A program made the translations under genes and the position numbers. From contig NC_063061.1 of the NCBI RefSeq assembly GCF_018812025.1, positions 5,631,796 through 5,695,795 on the forward strand: DNA of 64,000 nt. Reading direction: 5' to 3'. Shown here piece by piece: positions 38,287-48,822 of this stretch. Under the pieces are notes generated by a model. The model searched no databases, was not told the DNA's origin, and saw only the letters and a program-made list of their open reading frames with translations. This stretch comes from Megalobrama amblycephala. Taxonomy: Eukaryota > Chordata > Actinopteri > Cypriniformes > Xenocyprididae. Numbering within the stretch: position 1 is the stretch's first letter; every line of letters starts with the position of its first letter.

Positions 38287-39093
38287 GAAGGTGCTCATAA
38301 TGTTATGCCTGATCTGTGTACATTTTTCCACTTGGGCAGTGTATCAGGAAATACGGTCTTGGAAATCACTGTTACGCAGATGATACTCAGATTTACATCA
38401 CCACTAGCCCTGATGTACATTGCTCATAAATAACTTTGTGTAGTTGTCTAGAAGAGATCATTATTTGGATGCAAAATAACGTCCTGAAGCTGAGCGGCTC
38501 TAAAACTGAACTGATGTAGATGATGGTACAGTGGCGGCTACTCGTAAGGCCTAGCAGATCAGTTTGGTTGTTGATTCCAGCATGGTAATTCCTACTTCAT
38601 GGGTGCAAAATCTTTTTTTGATCCACAGTTAACATTTGAGGCACACATAAAACACATCTCTAAAACTGCTTTTCAGTGCTCGACTCAAGACTTTCTCACT
38701 TTTGCTGACACAGAAAGGCTTATACATTATACTGGGAACATTACACAGTGCTTTTACAGTTGCACTGGCTTCCTATTAATGCTAGAATTGGCTTTAAAAT
38801 TCTAATTTTAACATATAAGGCGCTACATGGAACTGCACCAGCATATCTTTGTGATCTTGTTACTAACTCTTACTTCATCAGGCTTCAGGTAAACTCGAGA
38901 CCATGTGGGAAAGAAACAATGGAATGTGCTTCCTCTTACCATCAGAAACACACCAACGTTGGGGCACTTTAAAAAGTTGATCAAGACGCATTTATTTAAG
39001 GCTGTTTTAATTTGTTGTTGTATTGTCTTTGTTTTTTACTGTAGCACTTTGGGTTTAAGAAAAGCACATTATAAATAAAATGCATTATTATTT

Positions 39094-40429
39094 ATGCTTC
39101 ACAGAAGAACTTTTGATGCACAGATGAGAAACCAAGACAATCCTCATGGATGCTACACATTGGAGAAGACCTTTAATATAGACCATATTTCATAAAAACA
39201 TATGTACAAAATTGAGATCAGAACTAAAGTTTCCCTTTCAGTCAAATTACATACATTGAAATGAGAGTGATCCCATAAATCATTAGACTGCAACCAGTAT
39301 TCCTTACAATTATCTCAACAACCACAAACTGCTTCCCAAACTTAGATTTTATGCTTGGATCTTTGATGTGGAAATGATGGAATATGCTTCAAGTGCTGAG
39401 CAGTTTTTCTGGGACCAATAGAACCTCCAAATGCTCATCTTCAATTTCATTTGGCTACATATTGGGCTTGTTTCAAAACCGTTTTTTTGTACATTGTTTT
39501 CATGGATAAGGTAAACACAGTCATTGATGTACAGAATAAGGTAAACACTTTAATGCAAGTCTGAAACAGCCATGCCCAAGTTTAATCGATTTAGTTGTTT
39601 GTAAAATTTTCCACTGAACTGAAATTTTTTATAGATAACTGTTTAGCTAAACAAAAAAAAAAACAAGTTTAATCTTTTTAACTGGCCCAGTGAGAAACAT
39701 CTAAAGAACTATCAGTTAAAATGGTCATTCTGTCTATCTACAAACAACAGTCAATTCGCTATGATACAATGCTGTCATTTCCCTTGAATAACATCACCAG
39801 TGGAGTGGCTAATGGAATCAAATGGACACCTTCAGCTAATGGCTTCAGCTTAGAATGTAGAGTTCTGACTATTTACATGACCGTATCAAAGAAAGATACT
39901 GCAAGGGGATTGGAAATGCCCTGGAAAATCTCCTAGACATACAGTACCACCACATTTATGCTTTCTGTAACAGGTCAACAATAACAAAGTGTAATTTTGA
40001 GACAATCTTTTAAAACTGCATTGCCGGGACACAAGGCGCGAGGAACTGCAGTGTTTATAACCGCACAATAGCTATTCAGCAGAGTAAAGGGAACTGGGTT
40101 GGCCCCATTTCACTGTTCGATGAGCGTAACTAAAGAAGGCAACATGAGAAGAAAGGTTACGTCTGTTGCGAGTTCACTGAATCTTCATTTTGCTAAACGT
40201 TCGAACTAAAAAGAAAAAGGCAAGGTTAATGTTGCTTGAGTCCTGCAAAAACAGGACCGGTGTAAAAACAATCTTTCAATCCAGCTTTGAGAAACCAGGT
40301 TTGGACCAAACAACAACAAATAGGAAAATAAAGGTATGTACTAAAAGTTAGGCTTTTATCTAGGATGCTGGACAAGTTTCAGTTCAAGGGGCATGAGGTT
40401 TTGTCCATGTACGACTGCTGATAAAAACA
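39094..40429 (-). other. tmem164: Probable tmem164 3' UTR; no other gene seen
   Basis: This unique-looking sequence follows the tmem164 stop on the - strand and reaches the L2 LINE. No AATAAA was seen on the - strand within it. A CATAAA lies at about 39954, and an AATAAA read from the LINE end at about 38992 is another option, so the true 3' end is unresolved. Confidence 0.45.
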
Positions 40430-40636
40430 CTAGTCCACCTTCTTGTTGCGTAGACGTGCTATATCCAGTAAATAGCGGCACGTGGGAGCAGTGTGCTGCG
40501 AGAGGATGGTCAGAGCCTTGCCGTGGAGTAAAGTCAAGGCGGTCTGGTGGCCCGTTGCCCATACTCGGTACCATGGTCCATAAAAGGGGTCAGAGACAGC
40601 GGGACACAGCATGTTGTTCAAATTCACTTCTGTCAA
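40430..40636 (-). CDS. tmem164: tmem164 terminal coding exon
   Basis: This is the last exon of 207 bp, read on the - strand, entered after CTCCCACCAG and ended by TAG (40430-40432). Its 68 residues begin [20 protein letters not shown], include [11 protein letters not shown], and end [31 protein letters not shown] is the signature of TMEM164, a multi-pass membrane protein reported to act as an acyltransferase that forms arachidonoyl ether phospholipids linked to ferroptosis. The hydrophobic middle ([14 protein letters not shown]) is likely the last membrane segment. The human tail is KKID, here KKVD. The reported catalytic Cys lies upstream, in an exon not found in this window. Confidence 0.96.
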   Translation of the reverse strand: MTEVNLNNMLCPAVSDPFYGPWYRVWATGHQTALTLLHGKALTILSQHTAPTCRYLLDIARLRNKKVD

Positions 40637-40689
40637 CTGGTGGGAGGCAAAATGCAAGATTGAGTTAATATAATATGAACGATAACTAA

Positions 40690-41145
40690 AGCCACATTTC
40701 CACCGCAGGAACTTTCCCCAAGAACTAGGGACTTTGGGGTGTGTTTCGACCACAGGAACCAGGGTCTAAATGAAGTTCCGGGTAAAAATTTCCCCCTCAG
40801 AAAGTACCTTCTCGCGGGGTAGTACTTTTTCAAAGTTCAGGAACTTTCGGGGGTGGGACTTGTGCACTAAACATGCTGATTGGTTGAGTTCACGCAGCAT
40901 TTTTAAAAGTCTGTTGCGGTGTGTGCAGCAAGAGTTGTTATTCGAATCAACAATGGAGATGGACCAACGATGAGGTTCAGGCTTTATTAAGCGTATATTC
41001 GGAGGACGAAATCCAGCTGGAACTGGAAAGTCTCAATCTTTACAGCACTTTAGACCATGATGGCAACAGGTCTGGGGGGAAAAATTTAATTGGAAAAAAG
41101 TTCCTGGGACAAATTGTTCCGGGTAATTTCGGTGGAAAAGCGGCT
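40690..41145 (+). mobile_element. PIF/Harbinger-like MITE with a Myb-like coding remnant
   Basis: The ends AGCCACATTTCCACC and GGTGGAAAAGCGGCT are inverted and flanked by TAA (40687-40689 and 41146-41148). The element is a 456-bp relative of 2366-4405 in the other orientation. From about 40964 the sequence encodes WRWTNDEVQALLSVYSEDEI, which looks like the first helices of a SANT/Myb-like DNA-binding domain. PIF/Harbinger elements encode such a Myb-like partner protein beside the transposase, which fits the class. The open frame continues to the element's right end with no downstream domain, so it is a remnant. Confidence 0.75.
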
Positions 41146-41353
41146 TAAGGCACAGAACATACATATTCAAAACATATGGAAGTACATGAACGCAGATTAT
41201 TCTAGCAGAATTTGCCCAATTTCATGCTTTACTTTACAAAATGTACTAGGATGCAATTCATAATGCAGTGCAAACATGAACTGTACTTTCAACACTGCCT
41301 CAATGGGTGCTATAGGCCTTTATCACACTCCCATGTTTGAAAAGCAGAAGCTT

Positions 41354-41601
41354 GGGTAACACTTCATTTTAAGGTGTTTAAACTAGTTGCTTATTTGAAT
41401 ACATATTACTAGAATGCTGGCTGTTTATTAGTACTTATAAAGCACATATTAATGCCTTATTCTGCATGACCTTATTCTACATTCTTCATCCTACCCAATA
41501 CCTAAACTTAACTACCTTACTATTAATAAGCAGTAAATTATGAATTTATTGAGGGAGAAGTCATAGTTAAAAGTTTGTGTTCCCTATACTAAAGTGTTAA
41601 C
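41354..41601. repeat. MITE, GGGTAACACTT ends
   Basis: GGGTAACACTTCATTTTAAGG at the left roughly faces TATACTAAAGTGTTAAC at the right. The ends are related to those at 58536-58746 (GGTAACACTTTATTTTACAG). No coding sequence is present. Confidence 0.6.
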
Positions 41602-41954
41602 GAAGCTTCAAATAGTAGCGTAAAATATCATCTTACGATCTAGCCTCTATCAGGGTATCAAATATTGTGAAATATTGACATAGTTTTGCCACAAAGGAAG
41701 GACATATCTTTACAGAAGATGGAACAAAATGGAGATCATCTCCATTTCCACTAACAGAACCAATGAGTGCTGTTTGTGACACAACAAGGTATGCAAACAT
41801 ACCTATTAAGGTATACATGAATGCACAGGTGAAAGTTCACCATTACACAATCCTGTGGTGTTCAGTACAATGCCTTGGTTTATCTGGAATTGGTTTGTAA
41901 TGTGAATTGTGCATAAATTTCTCTGTTGAACTCTAAACTATTAAACTTTAAACT

Positions 41955-42093
41955 ACAGTGATTCAACCTTAATGTTATGAAGCGACAAGAATACTTTTTA
42001 TGTGCAAAAACAAAAAAATAATGACTTTATTCAACAATTTCTTCTCTTCTGTTTACATTCTCGTTGCTTCATAACATTAAGGTTGAACCACTA
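41955..42093. repeat. Truncated core of a fold-back element
   Basis: TTCAACCTTAATGTTATGAA at the left faces TTCATAACATTAAGGTTGAA at the right around an ATAATGACTTTATTCAACAA centre. The words AGCGACAAGAATA and CTTTATGG..CTTGA-like flanks match the interiors at 12335 and 57434, so this is a short internal piece of that family. Confidence 0.65.
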
Positions 42094-42747
42094 GTCAGGT
42101 GTTGTGGACTATTTTAACAAAGTCTTTACTACCTTTCTGGGCCTTGAAATTTATTATGACATCGCTGTTATATTTAAGGACATTTTCAGCTTACATACTG
42201 GAAGTCATTTCTTGATAAGAGCTTCCTAGCTGTGCTGTGCATGATACTTCAGTAGTGAAGGCTATATTCAGACCTATCCTATACTAACATACTGTACTAG
42301 TTACTATTGTTGTCACATATACAGTATTATGCACAGTATGCAAACTGTCATACATAAAATACCAAGATGATCTACATTTATTAAAATGAACAGTATACAA
42401 CAGAGCATACTGCAGAGAATATTGTATCCCCTAATGCAATGCATCTGACTTGATATTGCACTTGAAGTGTGATGAATTGATATGTATTTCTTGACTCGTT
42501 ATTTGATTAGACTGCCAGAAGTTGACACAATATTGGATTAAAAATGCAAAATAACCACTTACTGAATTAAACACATAATGTGATGAGGTCATGTGACAAT
42601 GTTGTGGAATAATGTCAGCTGTTTCACTTAAGAACAGTGGGAAGCATGCAGTGTATCTATGGTGTATTCAGTAAGTAGTTAAGCTAGTATTCCATATTTA
42701 ACAGTCATAAGCTTCTATACAACGTTTATAGCGTTTGATTGTCGTAC

Positions 42748-42848
42748 CATGCCGAGGCCCTGGAGGAATAAAAAGTGGTAGAGGAAGAGGATTCCCGTGG
42801 ACAGCAGCGCCCACCACATGTCACCAAGCGGCTCTGGCTTATACACAC
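42748..42848 (-). CDS. tmem164: tmem164 coding exon (second from last)
   Basis: This 101-bp exon on the - strand follows CTTGTTTGCCAG and precedes GTACGACA. GT completes a Gly codon, then it encodes VYKPEPLGDMWWALLSTGIL and FLYHFLFLQGLGM. The YxPEPL...WALLSTG...YHF pattern is that of TMEM164, and the hydrophobic WALLSTGILFLYHFLFL is a membrane segment. It ends in phase 0, which fits the last exon. The exon is intact, with no stops or frameshifts. Confidence 0.95.
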
Positions 42849-43132
42849 CTGGCAAACAAGATACATGACACAGTGGTTAAAGATGCATGTAAAGTCCAGA
42901 TCTCTCCAAGTCAGAGTAGTATGTTTATTTGGTTGCTGGATCACTTGTTTTCATGACCTGAAGGAATATTCTGGGTTCAGTACAAGTTAAGCTGTGCGGA
43001 CAACATCTGTTACCACACAGAATTTCAACTTGTCCTTCAAAAAAAAAAAAAAAAAAAAGGATTACAGGGTAAGATATAAATATATAAGAATAAATACTGT
43101 TTGTGAAAAGTGAAAAGTTAAAGTGAGGTTCA

Positions 43133-43575
43133 AGGGATAGTTCACCCAAAAATCAAAATAATCCCTTGATTTACACACTCTCAAGATATCCTAGATGTAT
43201 ATGACTATCTTCTCTCAGACAAACACAATTGGAGATATATTAAAAAATATCCTGGCTCTTCCAAGCTTTATAATGGTAGTGAATGGAGGGGGGGGGGGGG
43301 GGGGGGTTTCTTACAAAATCCGATCGCTTCACTTCGGAAGGCCTTTATTAACCCCCTGGAGTTGTATGGATTGCTTTTATGATGGATGGATGCACTTTTC
43401 TGGGCTTCAAAATCTCAGCCCCCATTCACTCCCATTATAAAGCTTGGAAGAGCCAGGATGCATTTTAATATAACTCCTATTGTGTTTGTCTAAAAGAAGA
43501 TAGTCATATACACCTAGGATGGCTTGAGGGTGAGTAAATCATGGGGTAATTTTCATTTCTGGGTGAACTATCCCT
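43133..43575. repeat. TTAA fold-back element with a 19-G run
   Basis: AGGGATAGTTCACCC at the left faces GGGTGAACTATCCCT at the right; TTAA follows at 43576-43579 and the left flank is mutated to TTCA. The arms share CATCCTGGCTCTTCCAAGC-like sequence. Near the centre sits a run of 19 Gs (43288-43306), where sequence or assembly length may be uncertain. Its interior is related to the element at 11830. Confidence 0.8.
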
Positions 43576-43855
43576 TTAATTCCCCAACAGAATTGGGCCA
43601 GAAGGTCCCCAGTGCAAGTTTTCATCATTTAATTTATTATTTATTAAAATTCATGGAATTATTACATATTATTTCCATAAATTACGAGTGCATCTCAAAC
43701 ATATATATTATACATCATAACCTACAGGCCAATATAGGAGAATCACTGAATCAGAATAGTCTACTACTACTATTATGATATCCTATCAACTAATATAGGC
43801 CTGTATATAATTCAGATTCATTATTCAACTAAACATTTAGGCAGTTTCACAGACA

Positions 43856-44068
43856 GGGCTCAGACTAAGCCAGGATTAGGCATTAGTTCAATTAAGGTAT
43901 TTAAGTAGCTTTTATAAACATACCCTAGATAAAAACATTACTGGTGTGCATCTTGACACAAAACAATGACATTAACATATTTTAAAACTTCTCAGTGCAA
44001 GTTGCTTTCAGTTAAAACAGCTCAAACATGCATTTTAGTCTAGGACTAGCTTAAGTCCTGTCTGTGAA
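43856..44068. repeat. MITE, TTCACAGACAGG ends
   Basis: TTCACAGACAGGGCTCAGACTAAGCC at the left faces GGACTAGCTTAAGTCCTGTCTGTGAA at the right, on a 213-bp non-coding unit. The central sequence is AT-rich. The superfamily could not be decided because no clear target duplication is visible. Confidence 0.7.
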
Positions 44069-44571
44069 GCCAGGAGATTTTAATCAATGATACCTTTTTC
44101 AAAAAACAACAGCAACACTGAAAATATTTAACAAAAATCAAATGACAGTTTACACTTTTTCATGGTTTTCATGAAAAAAAATGCTATAACTTAATTAGCA
44201 AATGTCTCCATTTACTTCCCTTGATAATATATTAAATGATGAATCATCCTAAACTCATCTCTAAATATGTTACAAATAAGCAGTAAATGCAAACATTATT
44301 TTTGCTTTGGTCACAGAAAGATCTCGGATCATCCTCATAATTACCCAACCAGAAATAAATAACTAAAATCTAGACACGCTGATCTTTGTTGTTCTTATTC
44401 TGTTCTTTTAGGCCGATGTGGAGCTGTAGTTGTGCTCTCTGAACATTAGGTGACACTATAGGTTTACTTATTTCTCTCTGAACGTCATTGCTTCACTCGT
44501 GTATCCTTTACTCTGGGCACATGAAGTGCCATTCTGACGTCAACGTAAGTGTCCTTTCAAAATTGACATAT

Positions 44572-44612
44572 CAGTTACATTTATTCATTTAGCAGATGCT
44601 TTTATCCAAAGC
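44572..44612 (+). repeat. SINE/MITE-like fragment
   Basis: TTTATTCATTTAGCAGATGC and TTTTATCCAAAGCAA form a phrase found in many fish dispersed repeats. Only this short core is present. Confidence 0.5.
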
Positions 44613-45004
44613 AATCGATCTTAAAGAGGCAATACAACATGAGAAATGCTAGTAATACAGTTTCAGCCATCATTCAGGATAGTAAAATAAGGGAGGGACT
44701 AAGAAATAGTGAGAGCATGAAAGGAATATTGAAAGAGATAGAAATAGAATAGTTTTTTTGGTGTGTGTGCTCACGAAAGAGATTCAGCTGTTTCTTGAGA
44801 ACTGGCTGAGATCTGCAGTTGGTAGAGCTCTATAAATAACGTGCTACTGATTTCAATAGTATATTTACATAACTCGTTTTTCAACTGAAACATACCAACA
44901 GGGAAGCTAAAATGACATTGTGGTGCACAAGCGGACAACGGAATATATAATCATGTGCGGTAAAAGCCCCAGAACTACTGTTTGCCCAAACTTCAGAAAC
45001 TCAC

Positions 45005-45083
45005 CTCCTTTTCTGAAGAGGTAGAATGGCACAAGATACAGCATGGAGTGTTGAATATAATAGATCTCCTTTTCAAATGGAAG
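45005..45083 (-). CDS. tmem164: tmem164 coding exon (third from last)
   Basis: This 79-bp exon on the - strand follows CCATCATAG and precedes GTGAGTTT. It encodes [20 protein letters not shown] and YLFRKG, plus one base of the next Gly. This matches the LPFE.EIYYIQH.MLY..P.YLL region of TMEM164. [10 protein letters not shown] is a membrane segment and KEIYYIQH a polar loop. The phases fit both neighbours, and it is intact. Confidence 0.95.
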
Positions 45084-45614
45084 CTATGATGGGGAAAAAA
45101 AGTATGATTAGACAACAAAACATACAGAGAGCCTTGCATTCTAGTCTTAATTGGTGTCAGCATGTTTCGCTATCACTACTGTATTATGCAATAAGCATCT
45201 GAACAAACAGCGAAACCATTAAAAATTTAGTATTGATGCAAGCAGTGATGACAGGATCAAGCACTATGGTGCCATCGCCACCTGGCGGCTCTAGGACAAC
45301 AATAACAGTCACACTTCCTGCTACCATTTGGTGACCTTAGCCCACAATAGCTCCAAACATGTGATCAGCCCCCATTGCCAAACATAAAGCACCGATTTAA
45401 CCTACAGTAGGTAGTCAACCAAAATACCTATCAACGCCAACACAAGGCAGTAAATACACAAGATTCCATCTCTGACTGCTGTGAAATATTACAGTGATGG
45501 AAGTGTGCTTACTTATTACCGAACAGTGCCCAAATCCTCTGAAGAACTTCATGTTAGCATATGACTATGAATAAAGTCTAGATAGTGTTGCACCCCTCTG
45601 TTTGAAGAAAGTCA

Positions 45615-47665
45615 AAGGGTTAGTTTTGTCATCATTAATCACCCTAATGTTGTTCCAAACCTGTATGAGTTCAATTCTTCTGTTGGACACAAAAGAAGAT
45701 ATTTTAAAGAATGTTGGTAACTGTAGCCATTGACTTTTATAGTATTTTTTGTCTTACCAACCTTTCTTAAAATCAAGTTTTTAATGTTGTTTATATGTCT
45801 GTGTGGTGTTTTTAATATGCTTTAAGACAAACCATGTGCAAATTCATATGTCAACACTGTTGCTGAGTATTTACTCTTTAAAGGTGCCCTAGAATCAAAT
45901 ATTGAATTTACCTCGGCATAGTTGAATAACAAGAGTTCAGTACATGGAAATGACATACAGTGAGTCTCAAACTCCATTGTTTCCTCCTTCTTATGTAAAT
46001 CTCATTTGTTTAAAAGACCTCCGAAGAACAGGCGAATCTCAACATAACGACTGTTATGTAACAGTCGGGATCATTAATATGTACGCCCCCAATATTTGCA
46101 TATGCCAGCCCATGTTCAATGCATTAGACAAGGGCAGCCAGTATTAACGTCTGGATCTGTGCACAGCCGAATCATCAGACTAGGTAAGCAAGCAAGAACA
46201 ATAGCGAAAAATGGCAGATGGAGCGATAATAACTGACATGATCCATGATATTTTTAGTGATATTTGTAAATTGTCTTTCTAAATGTTTCGTTAGCATGTT
46301 GCTAATGTACTGTTAAATGTGGTTAAAGTTACCATCGTTTCTTACTGTATTCAAGACAAGTACTCTTCAGACAAGAGAGCCGTCATTATTTTCATTTTTA
46401 AGCACTTGCAGTCTGTATAATTCATAAACACAACTTCATTCTTTATAAATCTCTCCAACAGTGTGTAATGTTAGCTTTAGCCACAGAGCACTATCAAACT
46501 CATTCAGAATCAAATGTAAACATCCAAATAAATACTATACTCACATGATCCGACGCATGCATGCAGCATGCATGACGAACATCTTGTAAAGATCCATTTG
46601 AGGGTTATATTAGCTGTGTGAACTTTGTAAATGCACTGTATTATAGTCTAGAGCTCGGGGGTGAGAGCACGAGAATTAAAGGGGCCGCAGCCTGAATCGG
46701 TGCATAGTTAATGATGCCCCAAAATAGGCAGTTAAAAGAATTTATTAAAAAAAATCTATGGGGTATTTTGAGCTGAAACTTCACAGACACATTCAGGGGA
46801 CACCTTAGACTTACATTACATCTTGTAAAAACTGGTTCTAGGGCACCTTTAAAAATGCAGTGCAAAAAAAGATAGTCTCAAATCCGCAGTTTAAAATCGC
46901 TGGTATTTCTGACGTCACAAACTACCTTGTAACCAATCACGGCAACTCGCCAGTGGGCTTTAGCATATCATTAACGGCGATCTAGCAGGGGAGTCTCGAG
47001 AGAAGCCAGGTTATCCCGGTATATTTTTCTGTTGACATAAAATCGAGTAGATTTAGCAATATGGTGGGTGTATGATGTATATTACGATGTTATGATGACT
47101 ATATGCCTTTCTCCACTGACGTTCAGAGTTGTTAAAGCGTTTGTAAATATACCGATTTTCAGAAGGCAGCTGTCTGACTCTGAGATGAAGAACAGGAACA
47201 TGGTTTGTGTAACATTAAACTCATTATTAGCCGTTTGATTACATAGTCAAGCAAAAGACTAATCATATTAATTACCGTAATGTGTCTGACGTTGTATAGA
47301 GTGATACCACTGTGCAGCATTTACCTCAGCAAGTTGACCGAGTGGATCTCTGAGCTGGCGTGAGCGAGTGGAGGCGGTGCTAATTTGTGTATTCATTGAT
47401 CCGCATATATTAAATGAGGCAAGGGTGTAGAGTTACATTCAAGCTATTTTAAGGCATGAAGAAATTTTTTTTCACAGGAAAAAACATTTAAATATGTCAT
47501 TTTGGTGATCAAAGATGAGTTTTGAGGGATAAAATGATTGACTACAGGGGGACTTTAAAATATCTTCTTTTGTGTTCAACAGAACAAAGACATTTATACA
47601 GGTGTGGAACAACTTGAGGGCGAGTAAATGATGACAAAATATTAATTTTTGGGTGAACTATCCCT
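45615..47665. repeat. Fold-back element split by later insertions
   Basis: The left arm (AGGGTTAGTTTTGTCATCATTAATCACCC...) and right arm (...GGGTGAACTATCCCT) are inverted. They share ACACAAAAGAAGATATTTTA facing TAAAATATCTTCTTTTGTGT. About 1.8 kb separates them (about 45777-47557). The right part of that insert ends GACTACAGGGGGACTTTAA, typical of another TTAA element, and it contains the element at 45892-46848. The arms were originally adjacent. Confidence 0.72.
45892..46848 (+). mobile_element. TTAA element, AGGTGCCCTAGAA ends
   Basis: AGGTGCCCTAGAA at the left faces TTCTAGGGCACCT at the right, each bordered by TTAA (45888-45891 and 46849-46852). At 957 bp it is non-autonomous. It contains a short frame from 46211 (MADGAIITDMIHDIFSDICK, stop after 23 codons) that may be a first-exon remnant, and a partly palindromic interior. 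Its AGG/CCT ends and TTAA target place it with the other TTAA families here. Confidence 0.82.
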
Positions 47666-48059
47666 GTAAGAATGCAGGTGGAAGATCACAAATTTGGAGA
47701 CATTCAAGGGGCATGTTTCCAGCTACAGAAATGCCCTGAAAAGCTGCATATTTCAGCATGCTCACAGAAAATAACAAAAACCATCTTAGGAATTTAATAC
47801 AGTGTCCAGATTGACAAGAAACAAAGCATAAAGAGAACAAGACACTTCCTCACAGCACAGAGTAATACCTTAATGGATTTCTTCAACAATAAAATGGAGA
47901 ATTACAAAGAGTCTTAGCATCTCATTTTAGCAGATTTTGTCTCATAGCACCTCCAGGGAACAAACAAATTCAGCGATTTGATGCTATAGGACAGGAAGAG
48001 CGAACAAAACTTATTGCATGTATGCTGGATCCTAAATCCACTAAACAAAGCTACTGAAA

Positions 48060-48305
48060 GAAGTTTCACCTGTAATCTCAGAACTGCTTCTGAACATTAT
48101 TAACTCTTCTCTTCCTTTAGGGCATGTCCCAAAAACATTCAAGCTGGCAATAATCACACCCTTATCAAGTTTGACCCAGGAGTACAGATTCATTACAGAC
48201 CAGTCTCAAATCTCCTGCTTATGTCTAAAATGTTAGAAAAAGTAGTGTCCTCCCAACGCCTAAAACACAATAAACATCCAAAACATTTATTTACTGCTCT
48301 TCAGG
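48060..48305 (+). pseudogene. LINE reverse transcriptase fragment (L2-like)
   Basis: Pieces read GHVPKTFKLAIITPL and then, in another frame, YRPVSNLLLMSKMLEKVVSS followed by QRLKHNKHPKH. The order PKxFKxAxITPLLKK...NYRPISNL..L.KxLEKVV is the start of an L2/Rex-type reverse transcriptase. Frameshifts separate the pieces, and neither the catalytic YADD box nor the 3' tail is present. It is not part of tmem164. Confidence 0.75.
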
Positions 48306-48755
48306 ATGGATCTCCCCTCCATCATTAAAAACGTTATAATCCTGAAAAGAATACTAGCCACAAAACAAATGTGACGTGGGATATAAATAACTGGGGAAAA
48401 AATTTAGAATTTCATGTAGAATATAAACAAATTATGATCAATGACTGTCTCTGTAGCAACCGTGTCCATCCGTGTTATCGAACATGACAACATTAAGCAT
48501 GCCTACAGTAGGTAAACTAAATTAACTTGTGCATGTGCATTAAAACTAAATGCCAAAAAGCAAAAGCCAATATGGCAAATTACATTTTAAAGACACATAC
48601 GTTACGTCACTAAACAATGTCATCACGCTACGGTCTACAATGAGGAATACTTGACAATAAAAATGCAGTATTTTGAAACCACTACTACAGTGTAATTTTA
48701 AGTTACTTGGTAACTTTAAGTACTTGGTTTGCATTATTATCATGAATATACTCAC

Positions 48756-48822
48756 CAGTCTAGTGTTGACTACTGGGAAGAGAAGAGCTAGAAGGGCTCC
48801 ATTCAACATGTGTACCTGAAGT
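48756..48822 (-). CDS. tmem164: tmem164 coding exon (fourth from last)
   Basis: This 67-bp exon on the - strand follows CTGTTTTGAAG and precedes GTGAGTAT. One base completes a split Arg (Lys in the human protein), then LQVHMLNGALLALLFPVVNT and RL. H.LNGALLALLFPVVNTRL is a hallmark of TMEM164 and a membrane segment. A second AG lies 7 bases further in (ACTTCAG), but only the first one keeps the phase and restores the LQ residues. The exon ends in phase 0. Confidence 0.95.

Larger units (their letters stand above)
36949..38318 (+). mobile_element. Tc1-like transposon inserted in the L2 LINE
   Basis: The ends CACCCATCAGGCATAGCATT and TGTTATGCCTGATCTGTG are inverted and flanked by TA (36947-36948 and 38319-38320). 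Once the 201-bp hAT-type MITE at 37615-37815 is removed the element is about 1170 bp, short for Tc1 and consistent with deletions. It represents a third Tc1-like family in this window, with TIRs of about 28 bp. Confidence 0.9.
36880..39093 (+). mobile_element. L2-type LINE 3' fragment, split by a Tc1-like element
   Basis: Reverse-transcriptase words GVPQGSVLGPILFNIYT end exactly where the Tc1-like element starts, and resume after it as [18 protein letters not shown], the catalytic YADD block. Further on come a QLHWLPINARIGFKILILTY segment and LHGTAPAYLCDLV, typical of the L2 C-terminus. The tail reads TTATAAATAAAATGCATTAT, like L2 3' ends. Several stops and frame changes show it is dead. It lies between the convergent 3' ends of ammecr1 and tmem164. 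Confidence 0.85.
40637..42747 (-). other. tmem164: tmem164 last intron
   Basis: The intron of 2.1 kb has GTACGACA at its 5' end and CCCACCAG at its 3' end. It contains the Harbinger-like MITE (40690-41145), a second MITE (41354-41601) and a truncated palindrome (41955-42093). The rest, 42094-42747, shows no gene. Confidence 0.85.
42849..45004 (-). other. tmem164: tmem164 intron
   Basis: This 2.16-kb intron is bounded by GTGAGTTT at its 5' end and TTTGCCAG at its 3' end. It holds a TTAA fold-back element, a small MITE and a short SINE-like segment. The section 44073-44570 and the rest show no exon. Confidence 0.85.
45084..48755 (-). other. tmem164: tmem164 intron
   Basis: This 3.67-kb intron starts GTGAGTAT and ends CATCATAG. 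Most of it is one nested repeat block (45615-47665) plus a LINE fragment at 48060-48305. No exon is seen in 45084-45614 or 47666-48059. Confidence 0.85.

Noticed and set aside
38599..38972. Open frames downstream of the Tc1-like element
   Set aside because: They are pieces of the decayed L2 LINE, not a host gene.
48756..48815. Alternative acceptor at CTTCAG for the tmem164 exon
   Set aside because: It breaks the reading phase with the previous exon and drops the conserved LQ residues.
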